From Hoylesella loescheii DSM 19665 = JCM 12249 = ATCC 15930 (lineage in GTDB: Bacteria > Bacteroidota > Bacteroidia > Bacteroidales > Bacteroidaceae), in the NCBI RefSeq assembly GCF_000378085.1, contig NZ_KB899212.1:299251-363250 (forward strand): a DNA stretch of 64,000 nt, read 5' to 3'. Positions 54,241 to 63,799 of the stretch are shown here, piece by piece. Both the position numbers and the translations under genes were made by a program. Positions within the stretch are counted from its first letter, which is position 1; each line of letters starts with the position of its first letter. The notes under the pieces were generated by a model. It was given only the letters and a program-made list of their open reading frames with translations, made no database searches and was not told where the DNA came from.

Positions 54241-57200
54241 ATGAGAATTTATCACACCCTGCGGATGCGAAAGAAATATCCGTTATTGTTAATTGTTGCC
54301 TTACTGGTGGCATGGGGTAGTTTGCCGATAGCGGCGCAAAATGCAACCATCAGCCCCTCGTTAGGTAACCTTATCAGCGCTTTTACTCACAATCCACACG
54401 AAGTGGGTTTTGAGGGTGGCTATGGTTCACTTTGGCAACACAAACAGCTACCTATTACCTATTCTTGTTCGGAAGAACCCGTGCTATCAAAGGATGGCGT
54501 GTTGGGTAACCACACTTGTAACTTCCTGTATTATACAAAGGATGGCAAGGAGAGATTGATACATGTCACAGGCGTAACACCAAATTACTCCTCAATATCG
54601 ATGCCTAAGGGATATAAGATAACAGGTTATAAAATCGTTATTAAGAATAATCTGAGCTTGCCATCCGAAAAGGCCATCTTCAATGATGTTATGCCTTCGT
54701 TGCCATTCGAACGGTGGAAAGATTGGACTTTTGGAGAAGTGGATCGGGAAAAGATCAGACCTGACCACAAACCAATAGATCCCATCTTCCGCAACGACGC
54801 AAAAGCCGTGATTCCCACGAATAGCTTCGGCCAGACATTTACTATCGAACGCCATGCGGCCGACATGGGACACATCCTCTATTTTTGCTTCGCAGGTAAC
54901 ACGGGGAGAGGCAAACTTGCCGCATTTACTTACGAAAGCATCGAACTATGGTTCACCGCCAACAACGGTTTTGAATATAAACTGTCACCCAGAATTGAAC
55001 ATGATGGCCATATAAGTCTTTCTGAAAACGACATGCCATTAGGTAAAACCGATATGGGCGAACTAAAGCAGCGTGAGAAGAGAGGGAAGAAATTCTATAG
55101 TTACGACCAGTACGAGAGTCGCGAAATGACCGCCAGCGTTAACCTATATGAGGAAGGGGCGCACGATGGAAGTACCTGGGATGCCAGCCAAGGCAACAAA
55201 ATCTTCAAGGTTGTAAATTCTAATGATGAATTGTGGTATGCTTTACAGAAGGGAACATACTTCGTGGAAGCACCCACAACGGCTAAAGTTTCTGCACCAA
55301 CAGGCGAAAGTAAAGTGCCCGTTGGTTATCGTATCGTGGGCATTAAGGTAGATTACAAGAAGGATAGGTATAAGTCGCCAGGCTTTTTGCTAAAAGCAAC
55401 AAGACAGCATCCAAAAAAGCCGATTTACCTAGACTCTGAAGCGAAGGGCGGTGCAAATCAAACGGTGTGGCATCGTACGGAGAACGATGAGATATACACC
55501 CTTATAAATGGGAAACCCATGTACCTGTGGCACGACAAGATTGAGAATCCTTCTCCTACCCCAATTGCTGCTAAGCTATCGAGTGAGAATAAGCATGTGA
55601 AATATCTTTGGCATAGCGGCAGCCCCTATTTTTGGGTTGGTGATAAGCAATACTATCTACGTATTGAGAATGGTAATACTGCATTTTTCCATTATGGTAC
55701 GCAAGGTATAGCCCCAAAGATTGCACCAACGCTTGGCTCATCAGACTCTAACCCATTCCGTTTAAAGATTTACGGACCGACAGGAGCAGAGAACGACCCG
55801 CTAAACAAGGTGGTAAATGTTGAAGATAAAACTCCCAACGGCTTTGTTAGGATTAATGGGTATAACAACGATGCCGTTAAATTCAAGATCGAAGAGCTTC
55901 CTGCCCATTCTTCGCCCACTGCATTGGTGAACATCACGGTGATAATGGAGACGCTCAACCCTTATATTAAATCGGTAGACGTAGTATGTCATGGTGCGTA
56001 CAACACTGAACAAGTGCGTACCTTCGAAGCAACGGACTTCAACCTAGGTGGTGAAAAGTTCGTGTATAGAGTTCCCAAAGGGTTCTCTGAACAAACAAAA
56101 CTGAAGTTCACATTTAGGAACTTGAAGTCGGATTTTGCTGATGGCACATACCTGAACAACCCAGGAACGCACAACTCGCGATATAGTTTCGTGGCGTCAG
56201 ACTATTATAATAAGGTGAATGATGACCTTTACACGAACAAGGATGTTGTAGCTAACTACGACTATACGAAGAAAATAGAGGTGGATTTGGCGGGAAATAT
56301 CGCGTTCCCATTCAACAATGCTGGAGACTTGTCTAATAAACAAAGCACGTTGACGTCCGCATATTTCACCGAACGGCAGTTCACTATGAGCGAATATACA
56401 AAGATGACTGGTGAAGTGGAGACCAACATCAACGGTGTGATTACTAAGGCAACGGAGCACGGAAAGTTTGCACAAGATAATACGTTGTTAAGAGACAATG
56501 AAACAAAGACGATGTATCTCTATACAACGGACGAGACACGCTATAACATTGCGCCTACAAAGAAAGAGCAACACAGGGCTTTTGCCTATTATCACACGGT
56601 GATAAAGCTCGAAGTTAAAAACTACGAGCCCAAGGTGAAGTGGATACCCCTCTACAATAATGCCATGTATAATAAGGACGCCGCAAACAAACACTATATG
56701 TCTACGCCGTTAGTGGGAGCCGAAATACAGACCACCGAGTCGGGATTAGAAGGCAACAAGCATCAGCAGGGTGCAACTAGCGAGTTTGGTTATCTTACCC
56801 TCAATCAGATTGTCGACGTGATGGAGCAGTCGATAGCCAAGGGAACAGACCCCAATGTGCCCAAGAGTCTAGGCGATGTGCTATTCGTTGACAACTCCAA
56901 ACTGTTCGATATCATCCGTAAAGAGCATAATCAGAAGTTGGTACCCATATTAGAAGACCTCCGTAACAAGCTTGCCAAGAATGCGCTTATATATTTACCT
57001 TATCGGGCAGAGCAATTAGCGAGTGTAAGCCATACGGCTTTACAGCGCACAGACGGCAAAGGATTTGAGGGTCATACCAATATCGTACTGACGGATAAGT
57101 TGCCGTTCTACGCTCCGTACGACATACAACTAAAGCCGGAAAACCATGCCACTTATACGCGAGACGTTACTGTACAAGGTAAGGGACGTGTCAATTACGC

Positions 57201-58005
57201 AACGCTAGTGTTGCCATACGGTCTAACTCTCGATGGAAATGGTATGCATAGCAATGCCGTTGGCACGCAATCGCATTTCTATTTGGCCAGGATGCGCGAT
57301 AATTCGCTCGTCTGTTCGTCAACCCCGAAGCACGAAGGGGCTGACTATGAGGTGACGGCAAACCTCAAGAAGCTTACGGGTGGTAACAAAAGCGAGGCCA
57401 ATGTACCTTATATCGTAAACATTGCACCAGGTTATGGCGATGGCAACATCTCGTTCGTGGCTACTGAGAAAGGTGCGCTCATAAAGAAAACGCCTGAAGC
57501 TGGGTCGGGATTGCTTACAGGTTACGCGGTAAATTGCACGCTTGACGGACATCCGATACCGTTTAAGAGCTATTATACATACTCTGGGCGCGTGATCAAC
57601 AAATCTGGAAACGAGATGGTGTTCTATTTCTCGCTTGATAGATTTGTGGCATTTAAGAACTTGAAGAAGGAGAAACTGTTCCTCTTCCCGTTCCGTTCGG
57701 TATTCCATTTTGAGAATCATGGAGGTATTCTGGCCAAGGCATTCAACTCCTTTGGCCTCAGCTTTGATGGTGATGAAGAGACTACGCCCACGTCCATTGA
57801 AGATGTTCAAGAGGAGATAACATTAAAAGTAACGGTCAGTGAAGGTCAAATTAAGGCCGAAGCCAGAAAAGATGCTCCGCTTAATATCTATACCGTGTCG
57901 GGACAATGCGTAACGCGCGCCATGATAAAGTCAGGCGAAACGCGTACGTTCTACCTTGCGCCGGGCGTGTATTTGGTAAACGGTAAGAAGATGATTGTTA
58001 ACTAA
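54241..58005 (+). CDS. Giant exported surface protein with C-terminal sorting-type domain
   Basis: 1254 residues. A signal peptide follows a basic start (MRIYHTLRMRKKYPLLLIVALLV..., cleaved near 'PIAAQ'); the internal ATG at 54265 (MRKKYPLL) is an alternative. The body has no domain I recognise. It is beta-rich, with Gly/Asn/Tyr turns and many segments of the kind 'YRIVGIKVDYKKDRY'. The C-terminal ~75 residues ('LKVTVSEGQIKAEARKDAPL', then 'LNIYTVSGQCVTRAMIKSGE') have the pattern of the Por-type sorting domain, so export by the type IX system is likely. It has its own promoter and long leader, and is followed after 14 bases by a 57-residue protein. Confidence 0.8.
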   Translation: MRIYHTLRMRKKYPLLLIVALLVAWGSLPIAAQNATISPSLGNLISAFTHNPHEVGFEGGYGSLWQHKQLPITYSCSEEPVLSKDGVLGNHTCNFLYYTKDGKERLIHVTGVTPNYSSISMPKGYKITGYKIVIKNNLSLPSEKAIFNDVMPSLPFERWKDWTFGEVDREKIRPDHKPIDPIFRNDAKAVIPTNSFGQTFTIERHAADMGHILYFCFAGNTGRGKLAAFTYESIELWFTANNGFEYKLSPRIEHDGHISLSENDMPLGKTDMGELKQREKRGKKFYSYDQYESREMTASVNLYEEGAHDGSTWDASQGNKIFKVVNSNDELWYALQKGTYFVEAPTTAKVSAPTGESKVPVGYRIVGIKVDYKKDRYKSPGFLLKATRQHPKKPIYLDSEAKGGANQTVWHRTENDEIYTLINGKPMYLWHDKIENPSPTPIAAKLSSENKHVKYLWHSGSPYFWVGDKQYYLRIENGNTAFFHYGTQGIAPKIAPTLGSSDSNPFRLKIYGPTGAENDPLNKVVNVEDKTPNGFVRINGYNNDAVKFKIEELPAHSSPTALVNITVIMETLNPYIKSVDVVCHGAYNTEQVRTFEATDFNLGGEKFVYRVPKGFSEQTKLKFTFRNLKSDFADGTYLNNPGTHNSRYSFVASDYYNKVNDDLYTNKDVVANYDYTKKIEVDLAGNIAFPFNNAGDLSNKQSTLTSAYFTERQFTMSEYTKMTGEVETNINGVITKATEHGKFAQDNTLLRDNETKTMYLYTTDETRYNIAPTKKEQHRAFAYYHTVIKLEVKNYEPKVKWIPLYNNAMYNKDAANKHYMSTPLVGAEIQTTESGLEGNKHQQGATSEFGYLTLNQIVDVMEQSIAKGTDPNVPKSLGDVLFVDNSKLFDIIRKEHNQKLVPILEDLRNKLAKNALIYLPYRAEQLASVSHTALQRTDGKGFEGHTNIVLTDKLPFYAPYDIQLKPENHATYTRDVTVQGKGRVNYATLVLPYGLTLDGNGMHSNAVGTQSHFYLARMRDNSLVCSSTPKHEGADYEVTANLKKLTGGNKSEANVPYIVNIAPGYGDGNISFVATEKGALIKKTPEAGSGLLTGYAVNCTLDGHPIPFKSYYTYSGRVINKSGNEMVFYFSLDRFVAFKNLKKEKLFLFPFRSVFHFENHGGILAKAFNSFGLSFDGDEETTPTSIEDVQEEITLKVTVSEGQIKAEARKDAPLNIYTVSGQCVTRAMIKSGETRTFYLAPGVYLVNGKKMIVN

Positions 58006-58019
58006 ACACGGATACAGCG

Positions 58020-58193
58020 ATGAAAAAGAAGAAGTACATCACGCCATGCGTGCAGCTAGAGCAGTTAGCCATCGAGACGCATTTGGCCGCAGGTTCGTTC
58101 CAATCAGATGAGCCGGGAGCAAAGCCAGGTAATGTGTATGACGAGGAGTTTGATGTTGATGAAGACTACGACTACGAAATACCTCTATTATAA
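58020..58193 (+). CDS. 57-residue basic-to-acidic small protein
   Basis: ATG at 58020, TAA at 58191-58193. It starts MKKKKYITPCVQLEQLAIET, continues HLAAGSFQSDEPGAK, and ends in a strongly acidic Tyr-rich tail (DEEFDVDEDYDYEIPLL). The opening 'MKKKKYITP-x-(V/I)' and 'HLAAGS' resemble a widespread but uncharacterised type of tiny protein in Bacteroidetes. There is no signal peptide or membrane helix. It lies 14 bases after the giant surface protein and is closed by the terminator at 58201, so the two genes form one transcript. It may be a chaperone-like or precursor peptide, but this is a guess. Confidence 0.75.
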   Translation: MKKKKYITPCVQLEQLAIETHLAAGSFQSDEPGAKPGNVYDEEFDVDEDYDYEIPLL

Positions 58194-58200
58194 TGTTCAT

Positions 58201-58238
58201 AAAGGCGGGTTCGCGACAAAAGGCGCAACCCGCCTTTT
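58201..58238 (+). terminator. Terminator of the surface-protein transcript
   Basis: A stem AAAGGCGGGTT (58201-58211) / AACCCGCCTTT (58227-58237), perfect over 11 bp, followed by TTCAT. It is partly bidirectional. Confidence 0.85.
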
Positions 58239-58375
58239 CATATTTACTAGTCCAGGCTCTAAACAAGTATCGCTTACGTAAGACTGCATAAACGTAAGCG
58301 AACTTAGGGTGGGGTGGTGGAGAGAAATTCGCCTTTGGGGAAACAAGAAAAGAAGATAAGGCCTGCTAGATAAAA

Positions 58376-58419
58376 CCTAAAAGCGCATTGAAGATGGTTT
58401 TCCATAACCCGCTTTTAGG
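58376..58419. other. 10-bp inverted repeat between convergent genes
   Basis: CCTAAAAGCG (58376-58385) and CGCTTTTAGG (58410-58419) are perfect reverse complements 24 bases apart, just before the trxA terminator. It may be a second, weaker terminator. Confidence 0.5.
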
Positions 58420-58434
58420 ACTAATGGCAACGAA

Positions 58435-58469
58435 AAAGTGCAAGACACGCATCAGGTGTCTTGCACTTT
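58435..58469 (-). terminator. Terminator of trxA
   Basis: A perfect 14-bp stem AAAGTGCAAGACAC (58435-58448) / GTGTCTTGCACTTT (58456-58469). On the minus strand it is followed by TTCG after a T run. It lies 30 bases past the trxA stop. Confidence 0.88.
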
Positions 58470-58498
58470 CCTTTTTATTCGCACCATTAAAGGTGGAG

Positions 58499-58813
58499 TT
58501 ACAGTAAGGCTTGGAACTTCGCGTCCAGAGTTTCCTTGTTGGTTGCACCAACAAATTTGTCTACCAACTGTCCCCCCTTGAAGAACAGAATGGTGGGAAC
58601 GCTACGCACGCCGAACTCTGCGGCAACCTCGTTGTTCTCTTCTACGTCGCATTTACCTACAACAATCTTACCGTCGTAGTCGTTAGCTAGCTCAGAGATG
58701 ATGGGGCCAAGCATCTTGCAAGGGCCGCACCAAGTTGCCCATAGGTCAACTACCAATGGCAATTCGCCATTTTTGTAACTCTCGAAGTTTTCTGATGTGA
58801 TCTTTACTTCCAT
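58499..58813 (-). CDS. trxA: Thioredoxin
   Basis: 104 residues, the standard length. The redox motif is WATWCGPCK with Cys29 and Cys32. The cis-Pro loop is 'GVRSVPTILFFKGG', and Asp23 in 'LVVDLWA' is the buried acid. There is no signal peptide, so cytosolic. It supplies electrons to ribonucleotide reductase, peroxiredoxins and Met-sulfoxide reductases such as the fRMsr encoded at 39519. Confidence 0.96.
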   Translation of the reverse strand: MEVKITSENFESYKNGELPLVVDLWATWCGPCKMLGPIISELANDYDGKIVVGKCDVEENNEVAAEFGVRSVPTILFFKGGQLVDKFVGATNKETLDAKFQALL

Positions 58814-59060
58814 AATGATGTATTCCTTTTTTATTTGTTATTAATCAATATTGGGTTTGTTTTGTCCAATTAACTCAATGCAAATACTGTGCCATAAAAA
58901 GCCTTTTGTTGGCTTCCCCTTCCCTACCCAGGTAGCGTAAACGTGGCCAATGCCCATTCCCTACACATTATATATATCGTGAAAGAAAAGACGATGCCTC
59001 GCGTTCATGTGCCCAAACTTCTGTCAGCGACATGTAAATCTGTCACGAAAGGCTGTCAAA

Positions 59061-62000
59061 TTAGTTCACCTTATAGCTCATGTGCGGGTCGCTCTCCACG
59101 TAATTAACCAGAGTTCGTCCCACCCTGATAGGAGGAATGTTCGATTTTAGCAGCAGCGTATGATTGCTTTCGCTATCGTACACCTCGAAATAGAGCTGCG
59201 TTTGACCCGGACTGTCGCTCACCATTGTCACAATGTCGTTCACCACCGTTTGGTCGATGTGAGCGCTATCCACCTGAATCGTAAACCGTTCCACCCGCTT
59301 GTCGTAAGTGGTTTGTAAGTATTCGATGTTCGCCACTTGAAGGTCTACAAACGAACTAGTGGGATATTTCTGTGTAAATCGGCATTTCACGAAGACCGTT
59401 CTGCCTACTTCGAACATGCCATTCCATCGTCCCCATTCCTCACCAAAGAATGCTAGTTCGCCAGAACCTGAGTAATCTTCGATGGTTACAAAGCCGCAGG
59501 GTTTCCCCATCTTAGTGACAGCCGAGCGCGTATTGGTCACCATACCAGCCAAAGTTACCTCTGCCTTCTGTACGAGTGCTATTTTGTCTTCCAGTTCGTT
59601 ACATCCCGTGTTGCACATAGCCTGCAGCACAATCTTATAATCGTCTAAAGGATGAGCCGAAAGATAAATGCCGACGAGATCGCGCTCTTTGTTCAGACGT
59701 TCGATGCTGCTCCATCGCTCGGCTTGAGGTACGGGCGGAGTGGCCACTTCCACAGCGTTGCTGTCGCCGAAGAGCGAGTTTCGCATCTGCTGTTGTTCCA
59801 TTTGGAATAGCTGCCCATAGCGGGTGAGGTTGTCGATAAAGGTAGACCCCTTGCTGTCTGTCCCAAAATAGCTTTCGCGGGCAATGCCGAAGCTGTCGAA
59901 ACCACCACTCAATGCCAAGCTTTCGATGGCCTTTTTGTTCACCGAACTTAGGTTCACGCGTTGTACCATGTCGAACACCGAGGTGTAAGGTCCGTTTTTT
60001 TCGCGTTCTTGAATAACGGCCTGAGCCGCCGCATCACCCATTCCCTTGATGGCAGCAAGTCCGAAACGTATCTCGCCATGCTTGTTCACGCTGAACTTCA
60101 AACGCGATTCGTTCACGTCAGGACCCAGCGTCTTGATGCCCATCGCCCTGCATTCGTCCATAAACTTCGTGATGTCGGCGATGTTGGCAAGGTTTCGGCT
60201 CATCACGGCAGCCATATATTCGGCGGGATAATGCGCCTTGAAGTATGCCGTTTGAAAAGCCACCCACGAGTAGCATGTGGCGTGACTCTTGTTAAAAGCA
60301 TACGAAGCGAACTTCTTCCAGTCTTCCCAAATCTTGTTGAGCACCTCTTTGGGATGCCCGTTTTTCATCCCACCCTCGTAGAATAGCGTCTCCAGCTTGT
60401 CCATTTGCGCAATGAGCTTTTTACCCATTGCCTTTCTCAGCGTGTCGCTTTGTCCGCGAGTAAAGTTAGCCAACTGTCTAGACAGCAACATCACCTGCTC
60501 CTGATACACCGTAATTCCATACGTATCTTTGAGGTATTTCTCCATGCAAGGGATGTCGTACTTCACCTTTGACGGGTCGCGTTTACGTGCAATGAAATCA
60601 GGAATGTAGTCCATAGGCCCTGGGCGATAAAGAGCGTTCATGGCAATGAGGTCTTCAAACACCGAGGGTTGCAGCTCGCGCAAGTATTTTTGCATGCCAG
60701 CCGACTCGAATTGGAATGTTCCGATGGTTCGTCCTTCGCAATATAGCTGGTAAGTTTTTGGGTCGTCGATGGGTATTTTCTCCAAATCGATGGTCTCTCC
60801 AGTAGATATACGCACGTTTTCAACGGCCTCTTTCAGGATGGAAAGCGTCTTCAGACCCAAGAAGTCCATCTTGATAAGACCCGTTTCTTCAATAACGTGC
60901 CCGTCATATTGCGTACAAAGCAACTTATGTCCTGGGTCGGCCTTATCTTCGGCAGTAGAAACGGGCACCCAATCGCTTATCGCGTCGCGACAGATAATGG
61001 TTCCACAGGCGTGAATACCCGTTCCGCGCACCGTTCCTTCCAACATCTTGGCATACATCATGGTGTTGCGCAGCCCCTCATCTGCCGATGCTTCCGCCTC
61101 GCGCAGCTCTGGAATGGCCTTAATAGCATTGGCCACGCTCATCTTCATCCCATCAGGCAGTTTGTCGGGAATAAGCTTACACAGGTCGTTCACAATCTTC
61201 AGCGGAACCTTCTCTACACGTCCAACGTCCTTAATCGAGTTTTTCGTGGCCATCGTTCCGTAGGTAATGATGTGCGCTACCTTGTCGTGTCCGTACTTAT
61301 CTTCCACCCATTCCAACACGCGTCCACGTCCGTCGTCGTCGAAGTCGGTATCGATATCGGGCAGGGAGATACGGTCGGGGTTAAGGAAACGTTCGAAAAG
61401 CAAGTCGTATTTGATAGGGTCAATCTTCGTTATACCCAAACAATAGGCCACAACAGAGCCTGCTGCCGACCCACGACCAGGTCCAACCATCACGTCGAGT
61501 TCGTTTTGGGCCGTATTGATAAAGTCTTGCACAATGAGGAAGTAGCCAGGAAAACCCATCGTTTTCATGATGTGCAGCTCGAAGTTCACACGTTCGCGCA
61601 CCTCCTCGGATAGCGGTTCGCCATATAGTCTCTTTGCTCCATCGTATGCCAGTTTGGCCAGATAGTCGGCTTCGAACTTAATTCGATACAGCTTTTCGTA
61701 TCCTCCCAGCTTCTTAATCTTGTCTTCTCCCTCATCGGGTGGCAGTTGGTTTTGTCCGTTTTCGTCGGATGTGAACTCGTCGTACAATTCCTTTTCCGAT
61801 ATGCGTTGTCGCCATTGCTCTTCCGTTCCAAAGTCTTCGGGAATGGGGAAGAAAGGCATAATGGGCGAATGGTCTATCGAATAGGTTTCCACCTTATTTA
61901 ATATCTCCACCGTGTTGCGCATGGCTTGGGGCAAATCGCCAAACACCTCGTTCATCTCTTCGCGTGTTTTAAACCACTCTTGCTTAGAGTATAGCATGCG

Positions 62001-62768
62001 CGTGGGGTCGTCTAGGTCCTTGCCAGTTGAGAGACAGAGCAGGTGATCGTGAGCTTCGGCGTTCTCTTGGTCAACAAAGTGGGCGTCGTTTGTACACACC
62101 ACGTTGATGCCCATCTCTTCTGCCATCTCCAACATCACCTTATTGGCGCGCTGTTGCAGAGGGTATGCCTCGCGATTGGCACGTATATACGGGTCTTTCA
62201 CCTCGTGACGTTGCAGCTCCAGATAATAATCGTCGCCAAAAACACGATGATACCACTGCGCTGCTTCACGTGCGCCCTCGATGTCGTTCCTCAAAATCTT
62301 GCGCGGAACTTCGCCCGCGATACACGCCGAACAAACAATCAGTCCTTCGTGATAGGTCTCCAAGTCCTCGCGGTCGGTTCTGGGGCGCATATAATAGCCG
62401 TCTACCCATGCCCGTGACACTAGCTTTATCAGGTTTTTATATCCCGTATAATTCTTCGCCAGCACAATCAGGTGGTAGCCACTCATGTCTCCATTATCCT
62501 TCACCTTATCTGTTTTGTGGTGTCGCGCCACATACATCTCGCATCCGATGATGGGCTTAAACGCGGGCAAACCTTCTTCTTTGCGTTTGGCATTAACCTT
62601 TTTGCAGTAGTTATAAAACTCTTTCGTGCCGAACATATTGCCGTGGTCGGTTAGCGCCATTCCGCCCATGCCGTTGGCTATGGCCTTATCCACGAGGCGT
62701 TGTATGCTCGATTGGCCGTCGAGTATCGAATAATAGGTGTGCACGTGAAGGTGAACGAAGTCTTCCAT
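59061..62768 (-). CDS. dnaE: DNA polymerase III subunit alpha
   Basis: 1235 residues. The N-terminal PHP domain has 'HLHVHTYYSILDG' and 'ALTDHGNMFGTKEF'. The palm has the catalytic acids in 'LPDIDTDFDDDGRGRV', preceded by 'GPGRGSAAGSVVAYCLGI'. The fingers contain 'MNALYRPGPMDYIPDF' and 'FNKSHATCYSWVAFQT', followed by a helix-hairpin-helix region and an OB-fold ('VTLAGMVTNTRSAVTKMGKP'). This is the main replicative polymerase catalytic subunit. It is a single-gene unit with a strong promoter at 62809-62839. Confidence 0.96.
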   Translation of the reverse strand: MEDFVHLHVHTYYSILDGQSSIQRLVDKAIANGMGGMALTDHGNMFGTKEFYNYCKKVNAKRKEEGLPAFKPIIGCEMYVARHHKTDKVKDNGDMSGYHLIVLAKNYTGYKNLIKLVSRAWVDGYYMRPRTDREDLETYHEGLIVCSACIAGEVPRKILRNDIEGAREAAQWYHRVFGDDYYLELQRHEVKDPYIRANREAYPLQQRANKVMLEMAEEMGINVVCTNDAHFVDQENAEAHDHLLCLSTGKDLDDPTRMLYSKQEWFKTREEMNEVFGDLPQAMRNTVEILNKVETYSIDHSPIMPFFPIPEDFGTEEQWRQRISEKELYDEFTSDENGQNQLPPDEGEDKIKKLGGYEKLYRIKFEADYLAKLAYDGAKRLYGEPLSEEVRERVNFELHIMKTMGFPGYFLIVQDFINTAQNELDVMVGPGRGSAAGSVVAYCLGITKIDPIKYDLLFERFLNPDRISLPDIDTDFDDDGRGRVLEWVEDKYGHDKVAHIITYGTMATKNSIKDVGRVEKVPLKIVNDLCKLIPDKLPDGMKMSVANAIKAIPELREAEASADEGLRNTMMYAKMLEGTVRGTGIHACGTIICRDAISDWVPVSTAEDKADPGHKLLCTQYDGHVIEETGLIKMDFLGLKTLSILKEAVENVRISTGETIDLEKIPIDDPKTYQLYCEGRTIGTFQFESAGMQKYLRELQPSVFEDLIAMNALYRPGPMDYIPDFIARKRDPSKVKYDIPCMEKYLKDTYGITVYQEQVMLLSRQLANFTRGQSDTLRKAMGKKLIAQMDKLETLFYEGGMKNGHPKEVLNKIWEDWKKFASYAFNKSHATCYSWVAFQTAYFKAHYPAEYMAAVMSRNLANIADITKFMDECRAMGIKTLGPDVNESRLKFSVNKHGEIRFGLAAIKGMGDAAAQAVIQEREKNGPYTSVFDMVQRVNLSSVNKKAIESLALSGGFDSFGIARESYFGTDSKGSTFIDNLTRYGQLFQMEQQQMRNSLFGDSNAVEVATPPVPQAERWSSIERLNKERDLVGIYLSAHPLDDYKIVLQAMCNTGCNELEDKIALVQKAEVTLAGMVTNTRSAVTKMGKPCGFVTIEDYSGSGELAFFGEEWGRWNGMFEVGRTVFVKCRFTQKYPTSSFVDLQVANIEYLQTTYDKRVERFTIQVDSAHIDQTVVNDIVTMVSDSPGQTQLYFEVYDSESNHTLLLKSNIPPIRVGRTLVNYVESDPHMSYKVN

Positions 62769-62808
62769 TTTTGTCTTTCTTGTTTCCTGACGAATTAAAT
62801 TTCAGCTT

Positions 62809-62839
62809 CAAAGTTACGCCATTTTATCGACACGAGCAA
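62809..62839 (-). promoter_or_regulatory. Promoter of dnaE
   Basis: On the minus strand, TTG (62837-62839), a 20-base spacer, then TAACTTTG (62809-62816). The leader to the ATG at 62768 is about 35 bases. Confidence 0.75.
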
Positions 62840-63247
62840 GCATAAGCATAAAAACAATGTCCTAAAAAGGCATTGCTGCATGGTGTGGAGCGCGTCCAAG
62901 AGTTCGCCACATATACAGGTGCCAACGGCAATGCACATAGATAAAGGTATAGACTGAAGGGTGACGAGACCTTCGTTGCTGCTTATGTAATTCGAAAGGA
63001 TTTCCGAAGTATGTGAATGTGTAAGCTTCATTTGTTCAATTCTTTATTGTTTTCAAATACAAAGATGAGAACAAAAAGGGTTTACATGTTTATCGGAAAC
63101 TGGGCGTCTGATACTAGCTTGGTGCTATTTAGATGGCTCATTCCACAGCCCATCACCATCACCAATTCACCCTTCCGCCCTCCAAACAGCATCTTTCATT
63201 CCCCATCCTATAAGCCCTTGCAGTGAGCTTTTTAACCTTCCGCATTG

Positions 63248-63357
63248 TTACAGCTAAGATGGACCCCTGTTCCAGATAAGTTGGAACAGTGTTCCAATTC
63301 AACTGGAACAGCATTCCAGATGAGATGGAACAGGCGTCCAAAACATATTTAACATGG
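63248..63357. repeat. Five-unit 22-bp palindromic array, copy F
   Basis: Units start at 63248, 63270, 63292, 63314 and 63336. Units 2-4 are intact (TTCCA-N8-TGGAACA); unit 1 starts TTACA and unit 5 is decayed. Confidence 0.9.
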
Positions 63358-63442
63358 CGGTTAATGTAATAATGCATCATCAGGGCTTAGAAGGCGCATT
63401 CCTGGAACGATGAAAATGCGAACGATGGAATGGCTAATTGGC

Positions 63443-63490
63443 GAGTTCAGGATAAGATACCATGCCTTTTGAGCAAGACTGGACTAGTCA
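63443..63490 (+). repeat. GGGATAAG-type dispersed repeat, copy near array F
   Basis: GAGTTCAGGATAAGATACC, followed by TTTTGAGCAAGACTGG. Closely matches 5176-5225 and lies about 85 bases from array F. Confidence 0.65.
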
Positions 63491-63586
63491 AGAAATGGCC
63501 ATCATTAAGATTCGTTATGTAAAATTTTGATACGTGCCTCTTAGGTTTAAAGAGGGTTAATTTTTTAATTTTCGCATTCCCTTTTC

Positions 63587-63617
63587 TTGATTTTTTGGGA
63601 TTAAATGTCTAGATTTG
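63587..63617 (+). promoter_or_regulatory. Promoter of tssD
   Basis: TTG (63587-63589), 20-base spacer, then TAGATTTG (63610-63617). The leader to the ATG at 63800 is about 175 bases, unusually long for this window. Confidence 0.65.
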
Positions 63618-63799
63618 CAACATCAACCACGTTTGGCCGCGTTCCTTATGTTCTGCCATGGAAAACAGCTGCGCATGAGGGGCTGAGGCGGAATCAGGCG
63701 GTGTTGACGGCGTTCTCTTTTCGTTGCCCTCGCGCATGGGGGAAATGGAAGGACAAGACGCATAGTGTAAATATTCAACAACAACCTAAAACAAGATTT

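Larger units (their letters stand above)
62769..63799. other. 1-kb intergenic region between dnaE and tssD
   Basis: Contains the dnaE promoter (62809-62839, minus), array F (63248-63357), a GGGATAAG-type repeat (63443-63490) and the tssD promoter (63587-63617). Small frames near 63017 and 63159 are not gene-like. Confidence 0.6.

Noticed and set aside
63017..63380. Small frames on both strands around array F
   Set aside because: They overlap each other and the repeat array and show no protein-like pattern.
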